Shown here: in pieces, positions 9,492-18,296 of the stretch | Layout: each line of letters begins with the position of its first letter | Numbering within the stretch: the stretch's first letter is position 1 | DNA from: Pseudomonas sp. StFLB209 | GTDB lineage: Bacteria > Pseudomonadota > Gammaproteobacteria > Pseudomonadales > Pseudomonadaceae | Assembly (NCBI RefSeq): GCF_000829415.1 | Contig: NZ_AP014637.1 | Span: 5,411,001-5,475,000, forward strand | Reading direction: 5' to 3' | DNA length: 64,000 bases | Notes under the pieces: model-generated | Seen by the model: only the letters and a program-made list of their open reading frames with translations | Told to the model about the DNA's origin: nothing | The model's database searches: none | Position numbers and translations under genes: made by a program

Positions 9492-11438
9492 ATGAACATC
9501 AAACAAAAGCTGACCGGTGCCTTCGCGGTTATCGCGTGCCTCCCCATCGTGGTGGTGGCCAGCATCGTTATTCTCAATTTGCGTAGTGAAGCGACCGACA
9601 CCTTCACCGACAGCAGTGGCCGGGAAATCCGCCAGGTCGAGAACGCCATGCAGCTGTTTTTCGAAGGCATCAGCCAGAACGTTGATAACCTGGCCAGCCA
9701 CCCGCTGCTGCTCAATGCCGGCAACGATGTGAAGAGCTACGTCAGCGCCGATGCTCAGAGCGTGGCGGCCTCGGACACCGACCGGCAACTGACCGACCTG
9801 TTCAGCCGCCTGATCAAGAGCCACCCGGCCTATGCCTATGTGCAGTTTGGCCTGAGCAATGGCAGCTATGCGATTGGTCCGGGCGAGCCCGACCTGAAAA
9901 GCTATGACCCGCGTACTCGCCCCTGGTACAGCCTGGCGATGGCCAGCCCGAACAAGACGCTGCGCACCGAAGCGCATTACTGGGCAGCCGACGACGCGGT
10001 ACTGGTCAGCACCGTCCGGGCGATCCCCACCGCCTTGGGCAATCCGGGCGGAGTGATCAACATTGATGTGTCACTCAAACAACTGACCACCATCGTCAAG
10101 CAGATCAAGCTGGGCAACAGCGGCTACCTGATGCTGGTGGAAAACAACGGCAATGTGCTGGTCGACCCGAGCAAGCCGGAACACAACTTCAAAAAGCTCG
10201 CGGAGCTGGGCGACGGCTACAGCGAACTGGCCAAGGCCAGCCAGGGCCTGCGCGAAGTGCAGCTCAATGGCGAGCGCTACATGGCCAACGTTTACCCGTC
10301 GACGCAACTGGGCTGGAGCTTTATCGGCCTGATCAAGCGTGACGAAGTCATGGCCTCGGCCAACAACCTGACCTGGCTGATCGGGGTGATTGCCGCCGTA
10401 TTGGCCGTGGTCTTTGCGCTGATCGGCACCAGCTTCGCCAGCCTGATCGTACGCCCCATCAATGGCGTATCCAGCGGCCTGGAAGGCATTGCCCAAGGCG
10501 AAGGCGATCTGACCGTGACCCTGGCAGTACGTGGCAATGACGAAACCGCCAGGCTGGCCGGCTGGTTCAACCAGTTCCTGGGCGCGATCCGCAGCCTGAT
10601 CCAGCACATCGCCGGCGCCGCCAGCAGTATTCTGGCGGCCTCACGCAGCGCCACCCAAGTGTCAGGTGACATGGCCGACGCCGCCAATCGTCAGCGTGAG
10701 GCAGTGGATATGGTCTCTACCGCCTTCCACGAAATGGTCGCCACCGCCAACGAAGTCGCCCGCTCCTGCAGCCAGGCCGCCGAATCGGCCGACACCAGCC
10801 AGCAACAGGCCCGCGACGGCCAGCGGCAGATCGACGACGCGGTGCACAGTGTCGATCGGCTCAGCGAAGAAATCTCTCGCTCGGCCAAGGACATGAGCCA
10901 GCTGGAAAAAGACAGCAACGACATTCAGTCGATTCTCGACACCATCCGCTCGATTGCCGAGCAAACCAACCTGCTGGCGCTCAACGCCGCCATCGAAGCC
11001 GCGCGCGCCGGTGAGCAAGGCCGTGGGTTTGCCGTGGTGGCCGACGAAGTCCGGGCGCTGGCCAAACGCACAGCCGACTCCACCGCCGAGATCGACACCT
11101 TGCTCGGCAACCTGGCCAGCCGTACCGCCTCGGTCGCGCAACAAATGCATTCGAGCCTGCAGGTGTCGCAGCAGTCGGTGAGCAAGATCGGCCAGGCACG
11201 CAGTAGCTTCAGCCTGATCCGGGAGTCGGTGGATGTAATCCGGGACATGAACACCCAGATCGCCACCGCTGCCGAAGAGCAGCATCAGGTCGCCGAAGAC
11301 ATCAACCGGCATATCAGCCAGATCCATGGCGATGCGCAGTTGGTGGTCGAGCTTGCGCAGTCGGCAAGGTCCGACTCGCAGAGCCTGGCGTCGTTGTCTG
11401 ACGAACTCGACGCACTGGTACGGCGCTTTCGCACCTGA
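9492..11438 (+). CDS. methyl-accepting chemotaxis protein with dCache sensor (second tandem copy)
   Basis: This chemoreceptor has exactly the same length (648 residues) and layout as the gene before it. The first 30 residues and the whole HAMP/signalling half are nearly identical, while the periplasmic dCache region (about 65-200) differs clearly. All six positions of the amino-acid motif are kept (Tyr138, Arg143, Trp145, Tyr146, Tyr163, Asp192), so the duplicates probably split ligand preference rather than ligand class. GGAG sits eight bases before the ATG. It has its own FliA-type promoter. There is no C-terminal pentapeptide. Which amino acids are sensed cannot be read from sequence. Confidence 0.92.
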   Translation: MNIKQKLTGAFAVIACLPIVVVASIVILNLRSEATDTFTDSSGREIRQVENAMQLFFEGISQNVDNLASHPLLLNAGNDVKSYVSADAQSVAASDTDRQLTDLFSRLIKSHPAYAYVQFGLSNGSYAIGPGEPDLKSYDPRTRPWYSLAMASPNKTLRTEAHYWAADDAVLVSTVRAIPTALGNPGGVINIDVSLKQLTTIVKQIKLGNSGYLMLVENNGNVLVDPSKPEHNFKKLAELGDGYSELAKASQGLREVQLNGERYMANVYPSTQLGWSFIGLIKRDEVMASANNLTWLIGVIAAVLAVVFALIGTSFASLIVRPINGVSSGLEGIAQGEGDLTVTLAVRGNDETARLAGWFNQFLGAIRSLIQHIAGAASSILAASRSATQVSGDMADAANRQREAVDMVSTAFHEMVATANEVARSCSQAAESADTSQQQARDGQRQIDDAVHSVDRLSEEISRSAKDMSQLEKDSNDIQSILDTIRSIAEQTNLLALNAAIEAARAGEQGRGFAVVADEVRALAKRTADSTAEIDTLLGNLASRTASVAQQMHSSLQVSQQSVSKIGQARSSFSLIRESVDVIRDMNTQIATAAEEQHQVAEDINRHISQIHGDAQLVVELAQSARSDSQSLASLSDELDALVRRFRT

Positions 11439-11446
11439 TTGGCGCC

Positions 11447-11475
11447 GCGCCGCGCACATCAACAGTGCGCGGCGC
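11447..11475. other. perfect 11-bp GC hairpin after the second chemoreceptor
   Basis: GCGCCGCGCAC, a 7-base loop (ATCAACA) and GTGCGCGGCGC pair perfectly nine bases after the stop. No T-run follows, so it may protect the mRNA end rather than terminate by itself. The rest of the 247-base gap to the next gene shows nothing else I can name. Confidence 0.5.
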
Positions 11476-11685
11476 TGACCGTCGGCCTATCAGGAACGCA
11501 CTCCTGATTGCGCATCGTTAACACCCGCAGTTTTCTTCCCCCCTAATTGGCGTGAAATAACCTGAATACGGGTGTCGCTCAATTACCCCCACGTGAAATA
11601 ATGGCAATGCGCTAGCTAGCATGCTTGCGCACCATTAAAGTGCAGTACGCACACCCTGCCCTTACCCTGGACGACATGTGTAGCA

Positions 11686-14154
11686 ATGACACTGGTAGCT
11701 GAAAACACGGATGTGATGTATCGCCTGCTGGTGCAGAGCGTTGTGGGTTATGCCATCTATATGCTGACCCCGGAGGGAGTAGTCGCCAACTGGAACAGCG
11801 GCGCCGAACGGGCCAAGCAGTACAAGGCCGAGGAAATCGTCGGTCAGCATTTTTCGTTGTTTTATAGCGAAGACGAACGTGCCCGTGACGTCCCCATGCA
11901 CGGCCTGAACATTGCTCGTCAGACCGGCCGGTTCGAGGCTGAAGGCTGGCGCCTGCGCAAAGACGGCAGTACCTTCTGGGCGCACGTGATCATCGACGCG
12001 ATTCGTGCTGATGACGGTACGCTGATCGGTTTCGCCAAAGTCACCCGTGACGGGACGGCGCAACGGCAGGCCTTGATGGCCCAGCGCGAACAGGAACGGC
12101 GCTTTCGTCTGCTGGTGCAGGGGGTTCCTGACTACGCGATCTACATGCTTGACCCGGACGGCCATGTCGTGAACTGGAACTCCGGAGCGCAGCGCACCAA
12201 GGGTTATCTGGCCGAAGAAATCGTCGGTCAGCACTTCTCGCTGTTCTACACCGCCGAGGACCGCGCCAAAGGCCTGCCGGATCGGGGCCTGGCCACCGCA
12301 CTGCGTGACGGCCGGTTCGAGGCCGAGGGCGTGCGCCAGCGCAAGGATGGCAGCACCTTCTGGACTCACGTGCTGATCGTCCCCATGCATGACGAAGACG
12401 GTCTGTTGATCGGTTTTTCCAAGATTACCCGGGATATCACCGAGCGCCGCGAGGCCGAGCTTCAGGTGCTGGCCGCCAAAGAACTGGCCGAGCGCTACAG
12501 CGAAAAAATGGCAGCCCTGTCACGCTTTCTCGACTCGGTGATCGGCAGCATTCCGGCCGGGGTTATCGTGCAGGACGCCAGTACCCGCGAGGTGTTGCTG
12601 GCCAACGAGCAGGCGCAGCGAATTTTTGGCAGCGCACAGTCAATGGTCGGCCGTCGCGTGCATGAGTGCCTGCCTGCCAACCTGGCCGACTATATTCGCG
12701 AACAGACTAATCAATGCCTGAACGGCGCCGGCATGCGGCTGGCCGAAGATCGTTTGCGGACCGCCATCGGCCCGCGGGTGCTACGCACCAAGAGCCTGCG
12801 CCGCATTGATGTCGATGCGCACTCGGACTATGTGCTGCTGATTACCGAAGACGTCACTGACGAGATCGCCGCCCGCGAGCAGATCCATCATATGGCGCAC
12901 CACGACTCATTGACCGGTCTGGCCAACCGCACCTTGCTGCACGAAGAGCTACAAGCGGCGCTGCACAACTGCGCCATGAATCAACGCATGGTCGCCACCC
13001 TGTGCCTTGATCTGGACAAGTTCAAGAACGTCAACGACGCTTTCGGCCATGCCTTTGGCGACAAGCTGTTACGCGCGGTGGCCGAACGGCTGCACGGGGT
13101 ACTGCGCGACGAAGACACCCTGGCGCGGCTGGGCGGCGATGAATTTGCCATTGTCCTGCCGCGCATCGATCGCCCTGAAGACGCTTTGCGTACTGCGCAG
13201 CGCATCATCGATTGCATCGCCCCGGCGTTTCTCATGGACGGCCATAACTTCCTGATCGGCGTGAGTATCGGTATCGCTTTTACTCGCAACCCGCATGAGC
13301 ACGCCGAACTGCTACTCGGTCATGCCGACATGGCGCTGTACGAAGCCAAGCGCAATGGTCGCAACCGCTATGAGGTGTTCCACGAGGACATGGCCGAGGC
13401 TGCCCAGCGCCGTCGGCTGATGGAAATCGATCTGCGCAAGGCGCTGCACCTTGGCCAGTTGCACCTGTATTACCAGCCCATCATTGGCATGGACACAAGC
13501 TGCATCACCGGCTACGAAGCCCTGATGCGCTGGCAACACCCGTCAAAGGGGCTGGTGATGCCGCTGGAGTTCATTCCGGTTGCCGAGGAGACTGGCCTGA
13601 TTCACGAGGTCGGCGCCCGGGCCTTGAACCTGGCCTGCCAAGAGGCGTGCACCTGGGGCACTGAGCAGAGTGTGGCGGTGAACCTGTCGCCGGCGCAGTT
13701 CAAGAACCGCGAGCTGGTCAGTATCGTCAAGCTGGCGCTGGATGACTCGGGCCTGGCGCCACATCGTCTGGAGCTGGAGATCACCGAGTCGGTGTTGCTG
13801 GAAAATAACGAAGAGAACCTTGAGACCTTGCGTGCACTCAAGGCCTTGGGGGTCGGTATTGCGCTGGATGACTTTGGTACCGGCTATTCGTCGCTGGGCT
13901 ACTTGCGTTCGTTCCCGTTCGACCGGATCAAGATTGACAAGTCATTCGTGCATGAGATGGAAGAAAGCCGTGAGGCGATGTCGATCATTCGGGCGATTAC
14001 CGGGATCAGCAGCAGCTTGTTGATCAAGACCACGGCTGAAGGTGTCGAAACCGAAGAGCAGTATGCGCGGCTGCGGGCCGAGGGCTGTTCGCACCTGCAG
14101 GGGTATCTGTTTGGCAGGCCATCGCCGACGCATGAACGCAAGAAGAAGATGTGA
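11686..14154 (+). CDS. three-PAS GGDEF-EAL cyclic-di-GMP signalling protein
   Basis: This 822-residue protein could make or break c-di-GMP. PAS1 (about 10-125) and PAS2 (about 135-250) are internal duplicates sharing WNSGA, EEIVGQHFSLFY and RKDGSTFW. PAS3 follows (about 278-390). The GGDEF domain has an intact RLGGDEFAIVLP at about 482 and RDED five residues earlier, matching the RxxD inhibitory site. The EAL domain has EALMRW at about 611, NLSPAQF, LELEITES, DDFGTGYSSL, KIDKSFV, TAEGVET and QGY, i.e. a complete metal and catalytic set. No membrane segment or signal peptide is seen, so it is cytosolic. The start ATG is the best available but has no clear ribosome site. Confidence 0.88.
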   Translation: MTLVAENTDVMYRLLVQSVVGYAIYMLTPEGVVANWNSGAERAKQYKAEEIVGQHFSLFYSEDERARDVPMHGLNIARQTGRFEAEGWRLRKDGSTFWAHVIIDAIRADDGTLIGFAKVTRDGTAQRQALMAQREQERRFRLLVQGVPDYAIYMLDPDGHVVNWNSGAQRTKGYLAEEIVGQHFSLFYTAEDRAKGLPDRGLATALRDGRFEAEGVRQRKDGSTFWTHVLIVPMHDEDGLLIGFSKITRDITERREAELQVLAAKELAERYSEKMAALSRFLDSVIGSIPAGVIVQDASTREVLLANEQAQRIFGSAQSMVGRRVHECLPANLADYIREQTNQCLNGAGMRLAEDRLRTAIGPRVLRTKSLRRIDVDAHSDYVLLITEDVTDEIAAREQIHHMAHHDSLTGLANRTLLHEELQAALHNCAMNQRMVATLCLDLDKFKNVNDAFGHAFGDKLLRAVAERLHGVLRDEDTLARLGGDEFAIVLPRIDRPEDALRTAQRIIDCIAPAFLMDGHNFLIGVSIGIAFTRNPHEHAELLLGHADMALYEAKRNGRNRYEVFHEDMAEAAQRRRLMEIDLRKALHLGQLHLYYQPIIGMDTSCITGYEALMRWQHPSKGLVMPLEFIPVAEETGLIHEVGARALNLACQEACTWGTEQSVAVNLSPAQFKNRELVSIVKLALDDSGLAPHRLELEITESVLLENNEENLETLRALKALGVGIALDDFGTGYSSLGYLRSFPFDRIKIDKSFVHEMEESREAMSIIRAITGISSSLLIKTTAEGVETEEQYARLRAEGCSHLQGYLFGRPSPTHERKKKM

Positions 14155-14169
14155 TGTGGCGGTAGGAGC

Positions 14170-14347
14170 GGCTTTAGCCGCAATACTGTTCAGATAAGCA
14201 CTGCGGACCCGGTAGGAAGAGTCGGCCGGCGCCCCGGTCTGCTCGCGAAGGGCCAGTAAAGTCACAACATCTGCTGCGAATGTGCCGTCCTCTTCGCTGG
14301 CAAGCCAGCTCCCACCGGGGGCATACAGTGCTTAAGTGAACAGCATT
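14170..14347. repeat. 178-bp compound REP element, left copy of the pair flanking the toxin island
   Basis: This segment is co-linear, without gaps, with 16608-16785 and differs at about seven positions by eye. Its ends form an outer inverted repeat (AATACTGTTCAGATAAGCAC against GTGCTTAAGTGAACAGCATT). Inside are two opposed REP-like hairpin halves (GGTCTGCTCGCGAAG and CTTCGCTGGCAAGCCAGCTC) and a constant core ACAACATCTGCTGCGAAT. Together with the short stretch to 14475 it fills the 321-base gap before the toxin gene. A separate small REP hairpin lies at about 14352-14374. Confidence 0.85.
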
Positions 14348-14475
14348 AGGCGGTAAGAGCGGCTTCAGCCGCAAACTGGCCGCTGCCAATGTAGGACGCG
14401 TCCAATTTTCCTGTAGTCCGATAATTTCCCTCCGAGTGCTTGCTAGGCTGCGATCCCTTCACCAGGGATCGTTCG

Positions 14476-15660
14476 ATGACCGAGCCAAAAACCACCCCGC
14501 AATACACCAAAGCGCCCGACACCGGCCTGCGGGTCATGCCCCGGCCGACCACGCCCCAGAGTGCCGAGCGCGTCCCGCCGCCACCGGTTTACAGCTTCGA
14601 AAATCCCCCACCCAGACAACAACTGCGCCCTGAACCTGTTGTCGGTGCCGAACCCGGCTTTTACATCCTGCCGCGCAGCATGTCGCCAGCCGAGCTGTAC
14701 CGCGAGCTGTTCAGCGCCATGCCCAACGCAGCGTTGCGCCCTTTCAGCCAACTCAACCCAGGCCTGGATCAAACCCTCAAAGCCGGCACCCTGATCGTCC
14801 TCAGCGACCCGAACAACCGCACCTGCACCTTTGCCGAATCACAACTATTGGCCGCTGCCGAAGAGGTAAAGGCTGCACTGGCACCACTGACATCTGTAGA
14901 GGCTGACTTCATGATGCGCCACGCCGCAGAGATCGCCTCGTTTACGGGGGAGACATCGACCTGGCTGGGGGTGAGTGCGGCGGTGATGGAGGCACATTTG
15001 AAGAAGCTGGGCGACACGCTGGTGAAGATCGAGAGATTGCATCAGGACAGTTTTGGCAAATACGGTCATTTGAGGTCGCCGGAGTTTTTCGCCAAACGAA
15101 AAGAGCTACTCAGAGAGCTCGATAGTCATCTACTTGGCTCAAGAAACCTGAGAGGCCTGACGACTTTCAATGATCAATCCAAGTTGAAGAGCGCTTTGGG
15201 GATTTCAAGCCGCAGCCTGGTTCATCATTGGCGCAAAGCCGGAGGCCCAGGTCTGATTCCCGGTTACTCCGAGCATGTAAAGGCAATTGGCAAAGCGACT
15301 GGCTGGATGAAAACGGGGGGTTACATCGGAATTGGCATTGGCGGTGTTTCGGGTGTTATGGCGATCAAGGAGGTCTGCCGTCTGGGAGATGAGCAGGCTT
15401 GTAGAAAGGTTAAGTTCGTTGAAGGTGGAAAGTTTTTGGGAGCGACAGCAGGTGGGTTCGCCGGTGCCAAAGCTGGTGCGTGGCTGGGAACAGGTCTTGG
15501 ATCAACAATTTGTGCAGGCGTTGGTCTGGGGACTGCCGGAGTGGGCGGGGTTGTCTGTATGGCCGCGCTGATCGGGGGTGGGGCGCTTGCCGGAACACTC
15601 ATTGGCAGTGACGGTGGTGAGTGGAGTGGTGAGTATATTTACGGGAAAAGTCTACCTTGA
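14476..15660 (+). CDS. putative pore-forming toxin with glycine-zipper C-terminus (orphan T6SS-effector-like)
   Basis: I recognise the architecture, not a named family. The 394 residues have a proline-rich N-terminus (1-45), a LysM-like stretch (about 60-115: YILPRSMSPAELYRELF ... LKAGTLIVLSDP), a long helical middle (about 130-270) and a C-terminus with one hydrophobic glycine segment (GGYIGIGIGGVSGVMAIK) and then a long glycine-zipper run (GGKFLGATAGGFAGAKAGAW to GGALAGTLIG) ending DGGEWSGEYIYG. Such C-termini are typical of membrane-inserting antibacterial effectors. No signal peptide is present. The ATG at 14476 has AGGGA upstream. The gene overlaps a small membrane protein by four bases, as toxin-immunity pairs do. 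No VgrG, PAAR or Hcp gene is nearby. Confidence 0.6.
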   Translation: MTEPKTTPQYTKAPDTGLRVMPRPTTPQSAERVPPPPVYSFENPPPRQQLRPEPVVGAEPGFYILPRSMSPAELYRELFSAMPNAALRPFSQLNPGLDQTLKAGTLIVLSDPNNRTCTFAESQLLAAAEEVKAALAPLTSVEADFMMRHAAEIASFTGETSTWLGVSAAVMEAHLKKLGDTLVKIERLHQDSFGKYGHLRSPEFFAKRKELLRELDSHLLGSRNLRGLTTFNDQSKLKSALGISSRSLVHHWRKAGGPGLIPGYSEHVKAIGKATGWMKTGGYIGIGIGGVSGVMAIKEVCRLGDEQACRKVKFVEGGKFLGATAGGFAGAKAGAWLGTGLGSTICAGVGLGTAGVGGVVCMAALIGGGALAGTLIGSDGGEWSGEYIYGKSLP

Positions 15661-16052
15661 ATGTCTATGAAGGGGAGCATATCTGGCTTGTTGCCTTTTT
15701 AGTATACGGTTGTTTTATCGCATTCTCTGCAAGTGTAATTTTTAGGCTGTACGTAAGGCACTGTTTGCTCAAGAGCCTATTGAAGAAATCAAGCACCAGC
15801 CCTGACATGGAAGCTTTGCACTTGAGGGACTTAAAGTATTTATTCTCGGCATGGCGGGATCGATGGCTTTTAACGATAGGTACGAATCTATTGCTTAGGC
15901 ACAGACACATAAATATAGGTTCGCTGGATCGGTTTGATATTTTCAAGTTGCCCGCACGGCTTCGAGGCGTGGCTGTTGCCAATGCGATTTGTGTTTATGG
16001 TGGTTTTATCTGGATGGTGGCAGCGGCAACTGGCTTGAAACTCATGCTTTAA
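15657..16052 (+). CDS. small membrane protein, probable immunity to the preceding toxin
   Basis: This 131-residue protein is not similar to a family I can name. It starts at TTG inside the stop of the toxin gene (TTGA overlap), so it is translated with it. Hydrophobic segments are at about residues 9-29 (IWLVAFLVYGCFIAFSASVI) and 105-128 (VAVANAICVYGGFIWMVAAA), with a charged, basic loop between them. A small inner-membrane protein encoded directly behind a membrane-active toxin is the standard immunity arrangement, and that is the whole functional argument. Base composition is far more AT-rich than the surroundings, a sign of recent transfer. Confidence 0.6.
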   Translation: MNVYEGEHIWLVAFLVYGCFIAFSASVIFRLYVRHCLLKSLLKKSSTSPDMEALHLRDLKYLFSAWRDRWLLTIGTNLLLRHRHINIGSLDRFDIFKLPARLRGVAVANAICVYGGFIWMVAAATGLKLML

Positions 16053-16110
16053 TCTACTGTAGCTGCCGAGCTTTAAGGTGCTGCCTTTTGATAGCCAAAA
16101 GAAAATTTTA

Positions 16111-16359
16111 ATGGGCACTATTTATTTTGGGTTTATGCGCCCATTTTTAGTAAATATTTTTCTTGAATTTTATATTCGATATTTCTGTCTAACTGATATG
16201 TTGGCGGCACTGAAAAGAAACTCGCTTTTTTCGTTTGTAGACGGACGAAACCCGGGGCATCAAGGTCGTTTGTTTAAGACATTGCTGCTGACGGACATTG
16301 GTACTGCGCTGATCTTTTCCCGCAGCAATGTGCGTAATGGCGCGTGCTTGAGACCGTGA
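16111..16359 (+). pseudogene. probable decayed second copy of the immunity gene
   Basis: An AT-rich reading frame (from ATG at 16111, 82 codons; open back to 16078) lies 58 bases after the immunity gene. Its N-terminal part follows the same pattern as the immunity protein: FLVNIFLEFYIRYFCLTDML AALKR against FSASVIFRLYVRHCLLKSLL KK, then RLFKTLLLTDIGTALIFSRSN against DRWLLTIGTNLLLRHRH. The second membrane segment of the intact protein is missing: the frame runs into an unrelated NVRNGACLRP tail and stops. This looks like a truncated paralogue or an older immunity allele. The similarity is judged by eye and is weak. It could also be a genuine small membrane protein. Confidence 0.4.
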
Positions 16360-16452
16360 AAAGCCCGCCAAACCCGCAAACCAGAAGGCTTGGGGGCCTT
16401 ATCGGCATTTGGTTGTAGGTGCGATTTTAACCGCGAAGCTTCGCGGCTAAAG

Positions 16453-16609
16453 CCAATACTGTTTACTTAAGCACTGTATGCCCCCGGTGGGAGCGACCTT
16501 GGTCGCGAAGAGGCCAGTAAAAACACAACATCTGCTGCGAATGGGCTGCCGTCTTCGCCAGCAGAGCTGCCTCCCACCGAGATTTGTGTACTTAAGTGAA
16601 CAGTATTGG
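16453..16609. repeat. compound REP element with outer inverted ends (second type)
   Basis: The ends CCAATACTGTTTACTTAAGC and ACTTAAGTGAACAGTATTGG are inverted repeats of each other. Between them are a REP half GGTGGGAGCGACCTTGGTCG, the core ACAACATCTGCTGCGAAT and an opposed half CTTCGCCAGCAGAGCTGC. It abuts the next element directly. A single REP hairpin (GATTTTAACCGCGAAG facing CTTCGCGGCTAAAGCC) precedes it at 16423-16453. Confidence 0.75.
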
Positions 16610-16785
16610 CTTTAGCCGCAATACTGTTCAGATAAGCACTGCGGACCCGGTGGGAAGAGCCGGCCGGCGCCCCGGTCTGCTCGCGAAGGGCCAGTAAAGT
16701 CACAACATCTGCTGCGAATATGCCGTCCTCTTCGCGAGCAAGCTCGCTCCCACCGGGGGCATACAGTGCTTAAGTGAACAGCATT
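16608..16785. repeat. 178-bp compound REP element, right copy of the pair flanking the toxin island
   Basis: This is a gapless partner of 14170-14347 in the same orientation, about 96% identical by eye. The main differences are in the right REP half, which here is the symmetric CTTCGCGAGCAAGCTCGCTC. The two copies enclose about 2.3 kb holding the toxin, its probable immunity gene and the decayed copy. From its end to the benF stop (16786-16939) there is only a degenerate, palindrome-rich stretch with no gene. Confidence 0.85.
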
Positions 16786-16939
16786 GGCTAGCGACTTCCA
16801 TGTCGGTTTCCCCACCAAATCGACACCTACGCTCGGCCAGCGCCAATCGTCGCGATTGGCGTCGTCTGTACCATCTCGGTTCGAAGTTCAAGAGCAAGAG
16901 CACAAGGTCAATTCGCAACTGAAGCGAAGCGCTGAGCGC

Positions 16940-18217
16940 CTACAGCAGTTTCCATGTATAGCTAAGAATCAGCCGGTTTTCGTCGATATCACTGCGGTAG
17001 TTGGAACGTGCCGCAACATTGCGCACACGAATGCCCAAGCCTTGCAAGGTGCCGCTCTGCACCACATAGCCGATGTCCAGATCGCGCTCGCGGTCTTTGC
17101 CTTCATAACCGGCCCCGGTGGTGACGTTGTCGCCGCTGATGTAGCGCACGGTGGTGGTCAGGCCCGGAACACCCAGGGCGCTGAAGTCATAGTCATAACG
17201 CACTTGCCAGGAGCGTTCGTCGGTGTAGGCGAACTCGTAGGTCGGCACTTCGTTGCCCAGCGGGGTAACGTTGGCAAATACCCTGGGGAACGGGCTGTCG
17301 CCGTACATGGCCTGGTAGCCAACATAAAAGGTGTGCCCACCACGCTTGGCCGACAGCAGCGAGAAGAACGCCTGGTTGTCGATAGTGCCAAGCAACTTGT
17401 CGCCATCTTCTTTGGCGCTGTAGTAACCCAGGTTGGCGCCCAGCACCCAGTTGCCCACTGGCTGGCTGTGTTTGAGGCCGACGAAGCCTTGCGCATAGAT
17501 GTCTTCAAGCTGGCCGTACCACAGGCTCAATGAGCTGCGTTTGTCGTTGAAGCTGTAGTCGCCGCCCAGGTAGTTGAAGGCATCGGCAGCCGCCTGGCGT
17601 TGCGGCACATGGCCAAGCATGGCGTTGAGTTTGTCGTCGCCGGCTTCGTTGCGCAGGTGGGTGCTGTTGAGGTGACCGGCCTGCAGGGTCAGCCCGCTGA
17701 TTTCGCTGGAGCTGAGCGCCACACCCTGGTAGCTCGGCGGCAACAGGCGAATATCACTGAAGCTCAGCACCGGCAGGTTGGGTTGCAGTTCGCCAACTTT
17801 GAGTTCGGTCTTCGATAGCCGCGCCTTGAAGGTCGCCGCGACCCGGCTGTACTCATCGGCTGCACGGCCATCGCCGTGGGTAGGCAGCAAGCCGGTGTTG
17901 ACCCGATCCGGGCTGCTGTCGAGTTTGATACCCAGCAGCCCGGTAACGTCCAGGCCGAACCCGACCACACCTGGGGTGTAGCCGGACTTCACATTGAGGA
18001 TGAAGCCCTGCGCCCACTCCTCCTGCTTTGACTGCCGGTTGGCGCCGACAATGTCCGAGAAGTCGCGGCTGAAGTAGTAATTGCGCGCTTGTAAGGTGGC
18101 ACTGGCGCCGTCGATAAAGCCCTCTTTCTCCGCCGCGCCGGCGGTTAACGCGGTCAGCGGCAGGCTCAGGCTGACCAGGCTGATGAGGTGACGCTTGGCG
18201 ATCTGCTGTTGGCTCAT
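16940..18217 (-). CDS. benF: OprD-family outer-membrane porin, probably for benzoate (BenF-like)
   Basis: This outer-membrane beta-barrel of the OprD family admits small carboxylates. Of 425 residues the first about 29 form a signal peptide ([20 protein letters not shown], cut before AEKEGF). The start of the mature protein, [20 protein letters not shown], and the spacing of aromatic strands are typical of OprD proteins, and it ends in an aromatic/hydrophobic strand ([10 protein letters not shown]). It is the last gene of the benzoate cluster, 79 bases after benE, so a benzoate entry role is inferred from context. Vanillate or other aromatic acids are alternatives. AAGAGA precedes the ATG. 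Confidence 0.85.
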   Translation of the reverse strand: MSQQQIAKRHLISLVSLSLPLTALTAGAAEKEGFIDGASATLQARNYYFSRDFSDIVGANRQSKQEEWAQGFILNVKSGYTPGVVGFGLDVTGLLGIKLDSSPDRVNTGLLPTHGDGRAADEYSRVAATFKARLSKTELKVGELQPNLPVLSFSDIRLLPPSYQGVALSSSEISGLTLQAGHLNSTHLRNEAGDDKLNAMLGHVPQRQAAADAFNYLGGDYSFNDKRSSLSLWYGQLEDIYAQGFVGLKHSQPVGNWVLGANLGYYSAKEDGDKLLGTIDNQAFFSLLSAKRGGHTFYVGYQAMYGDSPFPRVFANVTPLGNEVPTYEFAYTDERSWQVRYDYDFSALGVPGLTTTVRYISGDNVTTGAGYEGKDRERDLDIGYVVQSGTLQGLGIRVRNVAARSNYRSDIDENRLILSYTWKLL

Positions 18218-18296
18218 GGTTGTTCTCTTGTTGTTATGAATAAGTGAAGCCTCAGCGCGCCGAAACCGGCACAGCCTGCGCTGAGGGGCAACGCTT

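Noticed and set aside
11447..11475. Rho-independent terminator after the second chemoreceptor
   Set aside because: The stem is perfect, but no T-run follows; listed only as a hairpin.
16453..16787. Possible CRISPR-like array because of repeated hairpins
   Set aside because: Units are about 160-178 bases, contain REP hairpins and outer inverted ends, and have no regular short spacers; no cas gene is present apart from the unrelated tnpB.
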